A stretch of 64,000 nt of DNA from Bacteroidia bacterium (GTDB lineage Bacteria; Bacteroidota; Bacteroidia; B-17B0; Aurantibacillaceae), in assembly GCA_016787785.1 (NCBI GenBank), contig JAEUTO010000013.1, positions 1 through 64,000 on the forward strand, given 5' to 3'. Positions 8,224 through 17,059 of the stretch are shown in pieces. How positions within the stretch are numbered: position 1 is the stretch's first letter; every line of letters begins with the position of its first letter. A model generated the notes under the pieces. It was not told the origin of the DNA. It saw only the letters and a list, made by a program, of their open reading frames with translations, and did no database searches. The position numbers and the translations under genes were made by a program.

Positions 8224-10383
8224 ATGAAATTAGTTTTATCACTCTTAATGGTTTGTTCTATAGCCCTGGCGCAGGTTGATCAGAAAGAGGTCGACTCATT
8301 AACTAAGATCGTCAACAGCAAGGCTTCCGATAGTATCCGAATCACAGCGCTCTCAGACCTTAACTGGATCTTCGCTGTTTCAAATCCAAAAAGATCTAAA
8401 GAATACGCGTTAAAAGAAATTCAACTTTCCGCAAACGCATCGCCTTTATTGAAGGCACAAGCATTTAATGATCTGGCTATTTCATTCTACAAATTAACCA
8501 TTCTCGATTCTGCCTTATTTTATAATAAAAAGGCCTATGAGATTAGGAGATCTACAGGGCGTAAAGATCTCATGGCTTCATCACTGAGTAAGATAGCTGT
8601 TGTGTACACCGATCAGGGAAATTATCAGCAGGCTCTAATAGCGAACCTTGAAGCCTTAAACATTTACGAGCAAAAAAAAGATGAGCGAAAATTATCACTC
8701 ATTTATAATAATGTTGGGCAACTTTACGAAAAATTAAATCGCAAAGACAAACTTGTTTATTATGTTGAAAAATCGCTGGAACTTTGCAAAAAGCTGGGAG
8801 ATGAATATGGCGAGGCGAATTGCTGCGCCAACCTGGCCGAATCCTATTTAAGGAAAGGTAAAACACAGGCGGCCTTTCAACTAATGGATAGAGTGGTTGA
8901 TGTTTATATAAAACATGGCGACTCTTTAAGTTTATCTACCGCTTACAATAATCTTGGTTATTTGAACCGACTTATTGGAAATAAAAAAGAAGCAAAGGCG
9001 TATTATTTAAAGGCTATTGTAATTTGCAAAAGAATAAATAATTTACAAAGTCTATTATTGTACACACATAATTTAAGCTCGATCTACTGCACAGAAAAAA
9101 ATTACCTCGCAGCAGAACGCGCCAGTAAAGAAGTATTGGCTTTAACTACACCTGATAACGTAGCGCAGTTATTATTAACCTATCGCTTACTCGCAACCAT
9201 TTCTCCATATTTGAACAAACCCGCTGATGCCGAAAAATACCTTGACAGGTATACAGAATTGAAAGATTCTATTTTCTCAAAAGAAAATGCTAACTCAATG
9301 GCGCGCCTACAAACATTATTTGAAACAGAAAAACAAGATCTTACCATTCAAAATCTCGAAAAAGACAAAACCTTACAGGCAACACAAATAAAAAAAAGAA
9401 ATACCACCATACTTGCTGTTACAATTGGTTTGGGCCTTTCAATATTATTGATGTTTGCCGTATTTAGAAGCTATCGTTTAAAGCAAAAGGCTAACGCCAT
9501 TATTACCGAACAAAAAGAGAAAGTTGAATCGCAACGTGACGAATTAAAACACAAGAACGAATTAATTGAAGAAAAGAGCAAAGAAATTACCGATAGTATT
9601 AATTACGCCAAACGCATACAAGATGCTATTTTACCATCTGTAACCGATATTAAAAAGCACCTGCCCGATAATTTTGTATTTTACCAGCCAAAAGATATTG
9701 TGGCCGGCGACTTTTATTGGATGCACGTTTCCGACGAGCATATTTTTATTGCCGCAGCAGATTCAACTGGGCATGGCGTGCCCGGCGCAATGGTAAGCAT
9801 TGTTTGTAGTAACGCCTTAGATAAAGCAGTAAAAGATTTTGGCTTAACCAACCCGGGCCAGATACTTGATAAAACAACCGACCTGGTGATTGAGGCATTT
9901 GTAAAGAACGGACAGGTTACAACCGGAGAAATGGGTGAAGAAATAAAAGATGGAATGGATATTTCTTTACTAAGTATTGACAAAAAAAATAAAAAGGTGT
10001 TTTGGGCCGGTGCCAATAATCAGTTATGGTATGTTAGTCCGGAATTATTGATAGCGCCTTCACACGGCGTGTTTCGAGAAATAAACGAACTAAAAGCCGA
10101 TAAACAACCTATTGGCAAGAACGAGTACCGTAAGAACTTTGCAACGCACGAAATACCTTATGAAAAGGGTACCATTTTTTATTTAATGACGGATGGTTAC
10201 GCCGATCAGTTTGGGGGACCAAAAGGCAAAAAATTCAAATACAAACAACTCCAGGATCTTTTAGTAGCCAATTGCGCGCTTGACCTCAAAACACAAAAAG
10301 AAACGCTTATCGCTACGTTTAATGAATGGAAGGTGGGTCACGAACAGGTGGATGATGTTACCATTCTTGGCATCAAGATCTAA
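8224..10383 (+). CDS. TPR-containing transmembrane SpoIIE/PP2C serine phosphatase
   Basis: The ATG at 8224 is chosen over an upstream in-frame TTG because it gives a clean signal peptide (MKLVLSLLMVCSIALAQ). The periplasmic part (about 25-385) holds TPR repeats. One membrane helix follows near 393-413, then a coiled coil (about 420-470) and a cytosolic SpoIIE domain (about 480-719). Metal-binding motifs are intact: GDFYW, AADSTGHGVPGA, DGMDISLL, TDGYADQFGG and VDDVTILGI. It should dephosphorylate a Ser/Thr-phosphorylated protein in response to an envelope signal. The adjacent SiaC-like protein is the obvious substrate. Two more phosphatases of this class occur at 23-29 kb. Confidence 0.9.
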   Translation: MKLVLSLLMVCSIALAQVDQKEVDSLTKIVNSKASDSIRITALSDLNWIFAVSNPKRSKEYALKEIQLSANASPLLKAQAFNDLAISFYKLTILDSALFYNKKAYEIRRSTGRKDLMASSLSKIAVVYTDQGNYQQALIANLEALNIYEQKKDERKLSLIYNNVGQLYEKLNRKDKLVYYVEKSLELCKKLGDEYGEANCCANLAESYLRKGKTQAAFQLMDRVVDVYIKHGDSLSLSTAYNNLGYLNRLIGNKKEAKAYYLKAIVICKRINNLQSLLLYTHNLSSIYCTEKNYLAAERASKEVLALTTPDNVAQLLLTYRLLATISPYLNKPADAEKYLDRYTELKDSIFSKENANSMARLQTLFETEKQDLTIQNLEKDKTLQATQIKKRNTTILAVTIGLGLSILLMFAVFRSYRLKQKANAIITEQKEKVESQRDELKHKNELIEEKSKEITDSINYAKRIQDAILPSVTDIKKHLPDNFVFYQPKDIVAGDFYWMHVSDEHIFIAAADSTGHGVPGAMVSIVCSNALDKAVKDFGLTNPGQILDKTTDLVIEAFVKNGQVTTGEMGEEIKDGMDISLLSIDKKNKKVFWAGANNQLWYVSPELLIAPSHGVFREINELKADKQPIGKNEYRKNFATHEIPYEKGTIFYLMTDGYADQFGGPKGKKFKYKQLQDLLVANCALDLKTQKETLIATFNEWKVGHEQVDDVTILGIKI

Positions 10384-10467
10384 AAAGTAAACATTTTTTA
10401 TGGAATAATGCGAAGGTTTGCATCTTTAAATAAAGAGAACGCAATTAACCTATTAAACCTTAGCGCC

Positions 10468-12369
10468 ATGTTAAAATTTTCATCCCTCCTACTCGTATCG
10501 GCAAGCTTGTTAAGCCTGGCTTTTACACCAAAAAAAATAAATATTCCTGCTTGCTCTATTTATGGAACGGTTTCGGATAATAGTAGCTCAGATATAATTC
10601 CTTTTGCGGGATTAAAACTTTTTAAACAGGATACTATATTGTTAAGCTCTGTTGCAAGTGATATGAACGGCCAATATTGCTTCAACAATATTCCATCAGG
10701 CGAATACAAGTTAGTAGTAAATTATGTTGGCTACACAACCAGAACTATTAAGGCAATAAAAGTAACAAGTACAGGTAACCTAAAGTTAAACATTAAACTT
10801 TCCTCTAACCAGTTAGTACTGCAAGATGTTAAGGTAGCAGAAAAAGAGATCGTTCATACAACAAGTAATTTTGCCTATAAAAATTCGGTTGGCAAAGCGG
10901 GAGGAAAAAATTATACAACCAGCTATAACCAGCCAAATAGAGTGGCCAACGATTTTAATACAGAAGAATATCACAAAATAGATGATAACGAATTTAAAGA
11001 TTCAAAAAAAGATCCTCTTTCTACTTTTAGTATTGATGTGGATAAAGCTTCTTACAGTAATGTTCGTCGTTTTATTACCCAGGGCCAACTGCCACAGCCA
11101 GATGCTGTACGTGTTGAAGAAATGATAAACTATTTTGCATACAATTATCCTCAACCAAAAGGCAACGATCCTTTTTCAATCACGACTCAATACATGGATT
11201 GCCCGTGGAACAGCCAGCATAATTTAATTCATATTGGTTTACAAGGCAAAGAGGTGAAGTTAGAGAATATACCTGCAAACAATTTGGTTTTTTTAATAGA
11301 CGTTTCAGGCTCCATGAACGATCCTAATAAATTACCGCTACTAAAATCAGGTTTACGGCTATTGGTTGAAAATATGCGCGAACAAGACAAAGTTTCTTTA
11401 GTAGTGTATGCCGGTGCCGCTGGTGTTGTATTACCACCAACAAGTGGAAAAGAAAAAGGGAAGATATTTGATGCTATGGAGCAATTAGAAGCCGGCGGAT
11501 CAACAGCCGGTGGCGAAGGAATTTTATTAGCCTACAAAACCGCGAAAGAAAATTTTTTAAGCAATGGCAACAACCGTATTATTTTAGCAACCGATGGCGA
11601 TTTTAATGTAGGCACAAGTAGTGATGGCGAACTTGTTCGCCTAATTGAAAAACAAAGAGAAAGTGGTGTCTTTTTAACCGTGCTGGGTTTTGGAAGTGGC
11701 AATTATAAAGATTCTAAAATGGAACAGTTAGCGGATAAAGGCAATGGCAACTATGCCTACATTGATAACATCTTAGAAGCAAAAAAAGTACTAGTAAAAG
11801 AAATGGGTGGCACACTTTTAACTATTGCAAAAGATGTAAAAATTCAAATCGAATTTAATCCAAACAAAGTAAAAGCTTATCGTTTGGTTGGATACGAAAA
11901 CAGGTTATTGAATAATGAAGACTTTAATAACGATAAAAAAGATGCCGGTGAATTAGGATCAGGACACAATGTTACAGCCATCTACGAAATCATCCCTGCC
12001 GGTTCGTCAGAATTAGTTGCTTCGGTTGATGAATTAAAATATCAAAAAACTTTATCAACGGTTACTGCACCAAATAACGAAGTAATGACCATTAAATTCA
12101 GGTATAAAGAACCAAAAGATACAGTTTCAAAATTAATTACCGAGGTAATGATTGATAAAAAATTATCTACCAATCAGGTATCAGATGATTGTCGCTTTGC
12201 AATGGCTGTTGCAGAATTTGGAATGCTATTACGCGATTCTAAATTTAAAGGTGAGGCAAATTACAAAAGCATTTTAGCTATGGCCCGTTCTTCAAAAGGT
12301 AAAGACGAAGAAGGCTACCGAGCCGAGTTTATAAGACTTGTAGAAATGGCTGAACTTTTAAAAAAATAA
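10468..12369 (+). CDS. VWA-domain protein, YfbK-like, with CarboxypepD_reg-like N-terminus
   Basis: An in-frame ATG at 10408 exists, but the ATG at 10468 places a signal peptide (MLKFSSLLLVSASLLSLAF) at the very N-terminus and is preferred. Residues about 30-100 form a carboxypeptidase-regulatory-like beta sandwich. A VWF_A N-terminal region follows (DPLSTFSIDVDKASYSNVRR). The von Willebrand A domain has an intact MIDAS motif DVSGSM beginning at D278 and TDGDFNVG. The C-terminal DUF3520 region (about 450-633) is typical of E. coli YfbK relatives. The function of this family is unknown; a metal-dependent adhesion or complex-assembly role at the cell surface is inferred. A terminator follows. 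Confidence 0.88.
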   Translation: MLKFSSLLLVSASLLSLAFTPKKINIPACSIYGTVSDNSSSDIIPFAGLKLFKQDTILLSSVASDMNGQYCFNNIPSGEYKLVVNYVGYTTRTIKAIKVTSTGNLKLNIKLSSNQLVLQDVKVAEKEIVHTTSNFAYKNSVGKAGGKNYTTSYNQPNRVANDFNTEEYHKIDDNEFKDSKKDPLSTFSIDVDKASYSNVRRFITQGQLPQPDAVRVEEMINYFAYNYPQPKGNDPFSITTQYMDCPWNSQHNLIHIGLQGKEVKLENIPANNLVFLIDVSGSMNDPNKLPLLKSGLRLLVENMREQDKVSLVVYAGAAGVVLPPTSGKEKGKIFDAMEQLEAGGSTAGGEGILLAYKTAKENFLSNGNNRIILATDGDFNVGTSSDGELVRLIEKQRESGVFLTVLGFGSGNYKDSKMEQLADKGNGNYAYIDNILEAKKVLVKEMGGTLLTIAKDVKIQIEFNPNKVKAYRLVGYENRLLNNEDFNNDKKDAGELGSGHNVTAIYEIIPAGSSELVASVDELKYQKTLSTVTAPNNEVMTIKFRYKEPKDTVSKLITEVMIDKKLSTNQVSDDCRFAMAVAEFGMLLRDSKFKGEANYKSILAMARSSKGKDEEGYRAEFIRLVEMAELLKK

Positions 12370-12372
12370 TCT

Positions 12373-12398
12373 AAAGGGAGAGGAAACTCTCCTTTTTT
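12373..12398 (+). terminator. Intrinsic terminator after the VWA gene
   Basis: A GGAGAG stem at 12377-12382 pairs with CTCTCC at 12387-12392 around a stable GAAA tetraloop, followed by six T. Confidence 0.85.
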
Positions 12399-12425
12399 AT
12401 TTAAATCCCCCTTTTAGGGTTAGTC

Positions 12426-12433
12426 TATTTTTG
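12426..12433 (+). promoter_or_regulatory. Bacteroidota -7 element for the DUF2911 gene
   Basis: TATTTTTG matches TAnnTTTG exactly and lies just after the VWA terminator and 45 nt before the next ATG. A palindrome (12449-12468) lies between this element and the start codon. Confidence 0.5.
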
Positions 12434-12448
12434 AACCATCTTCTTAAT

Positions 12449-12468
12449 TTTAGTGTATAAACACTAAA
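12449..12468. promoter_or_regulatory. Palindrome in the DUF2911 gene leader
   Basis: Arms TTTAGTGT and ACACTAAA (8 bp, perfect) flank ATAA. The site lies just downstream of the predicted transcription start, the position of a roadblock repressor operator or a leader hairpin. Confidence 0.45.
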
Positions 12469-12478
12469 TTCATTTCTA

Positions 12479-13576
12479 ATGAAAGCATTTCATATTTTTG
12501 CAGCATTACTTTTTACAAGTATTTTTTCTTCAGCCCAGGTATTAAAATCTCTGCCTCCGGGCGGAAATAAAAAAGCAACTACCATGGAGCAAATAGGTAT
12601 TACAGATGTTACAATTACCTATGATCGTCCTGGTGTTAAAGGCCGTGAAGGAAAAATTTATGGCACTGATGTTGTACATGAAGGTTTTGTTAACCTTGGT
12701 TTTGGAACCAGTAAAGCTGCGCCATGGCGCGCAGGTGCTAATGAAAATACAACCATCGAATTTAGTACCGATGTTAAAATAGAAGGTAAAGATCTTCCTG
12801 CCGGGAAATATGGCTTTTTTATTGCATACGATTCGAACGAGAGTACGCTAATTTTTTCAAAGAACAGTACTTCCTGGGGAAGTTATTTTTACAGTGATAA
12901 GGAAGACGCATTACGTGTAAAAATAAAACCCGTTGCACTGGATAAAAGTGTTGAGCGTTTAAAATACGAATTCATGAGTCAGAACGATAACTCAGCAGTT
13001 ATTGCATTACAGTGGGAAAAACTAAGTTTTCCTTTTAAAGTAGAAGTTGATCTAGTAAAAACTCAATTAGATAATTTACGTTTGGCATTAAGAAATAAAG
13101 ATGGTTTTAAATGGGAAGTTTCTGAGCAAGCTGCCAGTTTATGCCTGCAAAACAATACTAATTTAGAAGAAGGTTTGGAGTGGTCTGATAACGCTGTAAG
13201 TTTTGAAAAGAACTTTACAACCTTAAGAACAAATGCAGCTTTATTGGAAAAACTAGGAAAAAAAGCTAAAGCCGATTCTACCTTAAAAGCTGCAATGGCA
13301 ATGGGCTCAATGATTGAGTTACATCAATACGGCCGAATGTTAGTGAGTCAAAAAAAAGGTAAAGAGGCTTTAGAAGTGTTTCAATTAAATGCTAAAAAAA
13401 ATCCAAAACAATTTACAACCTATGCAGGTTTAACACGCGGTTACTCTGCTACAGGCGATTATAAAACTGCATTAGTGAATGCAAAAGCTGCACTGGCTTT
13501 GGCTCCGGACGATCTTAATAAAAAATCGGTACAAAGCATGATAGACAAACTGCAAAAAGGACAGGATGTGAATTAG
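12479..13576 (+). CDS. DUF2911 domain secreted protein with C-terminal TPR-like helices
   Basis: A 365-residue protein with a signal peptide ending near residue 19 (SSAQ). DUF2911 covers about 25-190, recognised by ITYDRPGVKGREGKIYG, PWRAGANENTTIEFS and LPAGKYGFF. The C-terminal half consists of helical TPR-like repeats (ALEVFQLNAKKNPK and ALVNAKAALALAPDD). Proteins of this family are common in Bacteroidota, are exported to the periplasm and have no known function. The gene is monocistronic: it has its own -7 element and leader palindrome upstream and a terminator downstream. Confidence 0.88.
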   Translation: MKAFHIFAALLFTSIFSSAQVLKSLPPGGNKKATTMEQIGITDVTITYDRPGVKGREGKIYGTDVVHEGFVNLGFGTSKAAPWRAGANENTTIEFSTDVKIEGKDLPAGKYGFFIAYDSNESTLIFSKNSTSWGSYFYSDKEDALRVKIKPVALDKSVERLKYEFMSQNDNSAVIALQWEKLSFPFKVEVDLVKTQLDNLRLALRNKDGFKWEVSEQAASLCLQNNTNLEEGLEWSDNAVSFEKNFTTLRTNAALLEKLGKKAKADSTLKAAMAMGSMIELHQYGRMLVSQKKGKEALEVFQLNAKKNPKQFTTYAGLTRGYSATGDYKTALVNAKAALALAPDDLNKKSVQSMIDKLQKGQDVN

Positions 13577-13600
13577 TAAAAAATTAATTCCTATTACTTA

Positions 13601-13634
13601 AAAATGTTTTATGTACTTTCATAAAACATTTTTT
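13601..13634 (+). terminator. Intrinsic terminator after the DUF2911 gene
   Basis: A perfect 13-bp AT-rich stem (AAAATGTTTTATG at 13601-13613, complement at 13620-13632) with a 6-nt loop runs into T residues. Confidence 0.75.
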
Positions 13635-13651
13635 ATTTATACTATTATCCT

Positions 13652-14602
13652 ATGCAAAAACGAAAATTAGGCAATACAGATATTTCTACATTTCCACTTG
13701 CTTTTGGTGGTAATGTATTTGGCTGGACCATCAACGAAAAAACTTCTTTTGAATTATTGGATAGTTTTGTAGCCGCGGGTTTTACGTTCATTGATACGGC
13801 CGACGTATATTCGCGTTGGGCCTCCGGCGTTGGTGGCGAATCGGAGACCATTATCGGCAACTGGATGAAATTGCGCAAGAACCGCAATAAAGTAACCATT
13901 GCTACAAAAGTAGGCATGGATATGGGACAGGGAAAAATAGATATCTCAAAAAAATATATCTTAAAAGCCGTTGAAGATTCTTTAAAAAGATTACAAACCG
14001 ATCACATCGATCTCTATCAATCTCATAAAGATGATGAAACGACTCCTGTAGAGGAGACTTTAGATGCCTACGCGCAATTGATAAAAGAAGGTAAAGTGCG
14101 TTGGATAGGCGCTTCCAACTTCACTCCCGCTCGTCTAAAAGATTCACTGCAAGCGAGTAAAAAATATAATTTGCCGCGTTACGAAACGTTGCAACCAATT
14201 TATAATTTATACAACCGTGAAGAATTTGAAAAAGAATTACAGGTAATTTGTGTAGAGAATAATATTGGTGTGATAAATTACTATGCGTTAGCCGCTGGTT
14301 TTTTAACCGGAAAATATCGTTCCGAAAATGATATTTCCAAAAGCGTTCGTGGCGCGGGCGCACATCGTTATATGAACGAAAGAGGTTTTAAGATCTTAAA
14401 GGCAATGGACGAAGTGGCCGCTGAGAAAAAAACGAGTTTAGCAGCGGTTTCTGTTGCATGGCTAATTGCACAGCCTGGTATAACGGCACCAATAGCAAGT
14501 GCTACAAATCACGAACAGTTACAGGTACTTTTACAAGCAACAGAACTTTCGCTGGACAGCACCACGCTCGACTTTTTAAACCTTGCCAGTGCTTGGAAAT
14601 AG
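13652..14602 (+). CDS. Aldo/keto reductase family oxidoreductase
   Basis: A 316-residue TIM-barrel enzyme. The catalytic tetrad is visible: D48 and Y53 in FIDTADVYSRW, K86 in ATKVG, and H125 in YQSHKDD. The NADPH-binding C-terminal segment (APIASATNHEQL) is present. These enzymes reduce aldehydes and ketones, or act in reverse, with NADPH. The VRWIGASN and GGESETIIGNW motifs place it in the large YajO/PdxI-like subgroup of general reductases. Its start is preceded by the terminator of the previous gene. The physiological substrate cannot be told from sequence. Confidence 0.9.
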   Translation: MQKRKLGNTDISTFPLAFGGNVFGWTINEKTSFELLDSFVAAGFTFIDTADVYSRWASGVGGESETIIGNWMKLRKNRNKVTIATKVGMDMGQGKIDISKKYILKAVEDSLKRLQTDHIDLYQSHKDDETTPVEETLDAYAQLIKEGKVRWIGASNFTPARLKDSLQASKKYNLPRYETLQPIYNLYNREEFEKELQVICVENNIGVINYYALAAGFLTGKYRSENDISKSVRGAGAHRYMNERGFKILKAMDEVAAEKKTSLAAVSVAWLIAQPGITAPIASATNHEQLQVLLQATELSLDSTTLDFLNLASAWK

Positions 14603-14668
14603 GGTGATTGGGACGAACTATTGCAATATTCCCAATATTTTCTTACTTTTATTACACATTCTTATACT

Positions 14669-16336
14669 TTGAAAAGATCTTTTAAAATAATTGCGGCATT
14701 TATTTTTATAATTGCTACTGGCCACGCGCAATGGTCGCTAAAACTAACCAGCAATGTTTATTTGCGTACCTGGAAACTCGATACAAAAGCCAACAAAGAA
14801 GAAAAAGAAATTGATGGCGCAACCGTAACACTTTTCCAAGGCGGAAAACAAATTAGCCAGGTAACTACAAGTAATGGCGGCGAATTTACCGTGATGGTGC
14901 CTAAAGATGGAGAATTTTATCTTACAGTTTCATATCCAGGTTGTAATACCAAACGTATGGCCGTTAATACTCAAAATGTTCCGGAAAATATGACCAAAGA
15001 CGGTTACAAACCCTCTTTTGAAATTACAGGCGGTTTTATAATGGTTAAACCTTACCCCGGAATTAATTATTCTGAATTAAGCCAGGATCTTATTAGGGTT
15101 GAATATCTTCCCAATAAAAAAGCGTTTGATGATACCGAGGCAGGAACAGAAAGAGGTTTAGGAATTGTTTCAAAGATCTATGCATCTGAAGATGAGTTAT
15201 TCAACCGTTTTTGCTCTACCAATAAAGCCGGCGATGTTGCGTTGGCGAAACCAGACTGTCCGCTTGCAAAAATGTTATATGAAAAAGCGATAGCAATGAT
15301 ACCCGGCGAACAATACCCGGTTGTGCAATTGGCAAAAGTTGGCCTGTGTTTAAAAGATAAAGAATTGGCTGAAAAGAAAGCCGCTGAAGAAGCTGCAGCG
15401 AAAGCAGCTGCACAAGCAAACAAAGAAAAAGAAAATAAAGAGGCCGCCGATAAAAAAGCAATTGCAGATGCTGTAGCAAAAGCCAATGCAGAAAAAGCAG
15501 CCCTTATAAAGGAAGAAGAAGCAAAACTGGCCAAAGCTAATAAGGAAAAGGCTGCAAAAGAAGAAGCGGAAAATCAAAAATTAGCAAAAGAAAAAGCTGA
15601 AAAAGAGAAAAAAGATAAAGAAGCGGCTGATAGGTTAGCGAAGCAAAAATTTTATGAAGAAAAAAGAGCAAAAGAAAAAAGTGGTGCATTGATCGTAAAA
15701 CAAAAAACACCTGAAGAAATAGAAGCGGAAGCAAAGTTGGCAAAACAAAAGGAAGGTCAGTATAAATCACAGGCCGAAGATAAAGAAGCTATGGCAAAGG
15801 ATGCTGAAAAAGCAAAAGCCAAATACGAAGAAAAACAAAAAGCAGATAGGGAGCGGGAGCAAAAGCAAAAAGAAGGTTTAGCAAAATCAAAAGCGGAAGA
15901 CGAAGCTGCAATGAAAGATGCTGAAGCCAAAAAAGCTGCTAAACAAAAAGAAAGAGAGCAAAAACAAAAAGAAGGCATGGCTAAATCAAAAGCGGAAGAT
16001 GAAGCTGCGATGAAAGCTGATTTTGAAAAAAAGGAAAAAGCCCGTGCGCAACGTGAAGCGGATGAAAAAGAAAAGAAACGTCTTGCTTACGAAACAAAAG
16101 CAAAAGATGGTGAAGGCGAAATGGATAAAGGAAATTCCGATCATAGCCTTCCGCAAGTATTAGGTGGCACGGCCGAAAAATATAAAACAAAAGTAAAAGC
16201 GGCTGACGAATTATTTAAAATGAAACGCTATGCCGAAGCAAAAACGGCCTACGAGGAAGCACTGCAATTTAAAGCTAATGACCCTTACGCAACAGGTAAA
16301 TTAGCAGATATTGAGAAATTAACCACGCCCAAATAA
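14669..16336 (+). CDS. Secreted protein with carboxypeptidase-regulatory-like domain, Lys/Glu/Ala coiled coil and C-terminal TPR
   Basis: A TTG at 14669 is preferred over one at 14621 because it starts a signal peptide (MKRSFKIIAAFIFIIATGHA). Residues about 25-115 look like a beta-sandwich regulatory domain (DGATVTLFQGGKQ and GEFTVMVP). Residues about 230-480 are a highly charged K/E/A coiled coil with a 33-residue tandem repeat (EREQKQKEG and SKAEDEAAMK occur twice, 99 bp apart, with a degenerate third copy). A TPR-like helix pair ends the protein (AKTAYEEALQFKANDPYA). It is probably a periplasmic scaffold or structural protein. No family name is recognised. Long antisense open frames here are a by-product of the biased composition. 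Confidence 0.75.
   Translation: MKRSFKIIAAFIFIIATGHAQWSLKLTSNVYLRTWKLDTKANKEEKEIDGATVTLFQGGKQISQVTTSNGGEFTVMVPKDGEFYLTVSYPGCNTKRMAVNTQNVPENMTKDGYKPSFEITGGFIMVKPYPGINYSELSQDLIRVEYLPNKKAFDDTEAGTERGLGIVSKIYASEDELFNRFCSTNKAGDVALAKPDCPLAKMLYEKAIAMIPGEQYPVVQLAKVGLCLKDKELAEKKAAEEAAAKAAAQANKEKENKEAADKKAIADAVAKANAEKAALIKEEEAKLAKANKEKAAKEEAENQKLAKEKAEKEKKDKEAADRLAKQKFYEEKRAKEKSGALIVKQKTPEEIEAEAKLAKQKEGQYKSQAEDKEAMAKDAEKAKAKYEEKQKADREREQKQKEGLAKSKAEDEAAMKDAEAKKAAKQKEREQKQKEGMAKSKAEDEAAMKADFEKKEKARAQREADEKEKKRLAYETKAKDGEGEMDKGNSDHSLPQVLGGTAEKYKTKVKAADELFKMKRYAEAKTAYEEALQFKANDPYATGKLADIEKLTTPK
15738..16040 (+). repeat. Tandem 33-residue (99-bp) coding repeat in the coiled-coil gene
   Basis: Two near-identical units start at 15851 and 15950 (GEREQKQKEG-type followed by AKSKAEDEAAMK); a diverged unit precedes them from about 15738. 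The differences are mostly synonymous, so the duplication is retained at protein level. Confidence 0.7.
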
Positions 16337-16393
16337 AATTATTTGGGGTTTCTTGTTTCAGGTTTCTTCACTAAATCATTAAATTATTTCTAA

Positions 16394-17044
16394 ATGGAAT
16401 CATCAACTACCCTACCCACTTTAAACGCTGTTGAACTGCGTGTACTTGGTTCACTGATAGAAAAAAGCAAAACAACGCCGGATTATTATCCAATGACGGT
16501 AAATGCTTTGACTGCTGCCTGCAATCAAAAAACATCGCGTAAACCCGTGGTTGATTATGATGAAGAAACTGTCATTTCTGCGTTGAACAGTTTAAAAAGC
16601 CAGAGCATTGTTAGCACCGCGGTTGGTGGAAGCATTCGTGCTGTAAAATACAAACACAATTTTACAACTGTATATCCACTTACGGATGGCGAATTAGCAC
16701 TGCTCTGTTTATTATTTTTACGAGGTCCGCAAACTCCCGGTGAGTTAAATACAAATTCAGCAAGACTCCACGAATTCAGATCTTTAGAAGGTGTGCACGA
16801 TGCTTTAAATAAATTAATGAACTCTGCCTCGCCTTATGTAAAAGAACTACCAAGAAAAGCCGGACAAAAAGAAACACGGTTTATTCATCTATTGGGCGAT
16901 ACGACAAATTTTGAAGAAGATGAAACACACGAAGAACCTGCACGTAAAAACGTAAGCGATCTCGAAGCCCGCCTTACAGCCGTTGAGCTGGAATTAGCTG
17001 AAGTAAAAGAAACCTTAGCAAAGATCACAAAAGATCTATTTTAA
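16394..17044 (+). CDS. YceH family (DUF480) winged-helix protein
   Basis: A 216-residue protein that follows the YceH pattern: LNAVELRVLGSLIEKSKTTPDYYPMTVNALTAACNQK at the start, then SNR/KPVVDYDEETV, and LRGPQTPGELNTNSARLHEF in the second winged helix. A coiled-coil tail (about 185-215) has the form LEARLTAVELELAEVKETL. The family has two winged-helix domains and no firmly established function; DNA binding is inferred from the fold. It is followed after 15 nt by the DUF2461 gene and is probably co-transcribed with it. Confidence 0.9.
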   Translation: MESSTTLPTLNAVELRVLGSLIEKSKTTPDYYPMTVNALTAACNQKTSRKPVVDYDEETVISALNSLKSQSIVSTAVGGSIRAVKYKHNFTTVYPLTDGELALLCLLFLRGPQTPGELNTNSARLHEFRSLEGVHDALNKLMNSASPYVKELPRKAGQKETRFIHLLGDTTNFEEDETHEEPARKNVSDLEARLTAVELELAEVKETLAKITKDLF

Positions 17045-17059
17045 AAAATAAAGAATTTT

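Noticed and set aside
15178-15978. Several long antisense open frames over the coiled-coil gene
   Set aside because: They mirror the K/E/A-rich composition of the plus-strand gene (giving Phe/Leu/Ser-rich products) and have no family similarity or promoter.
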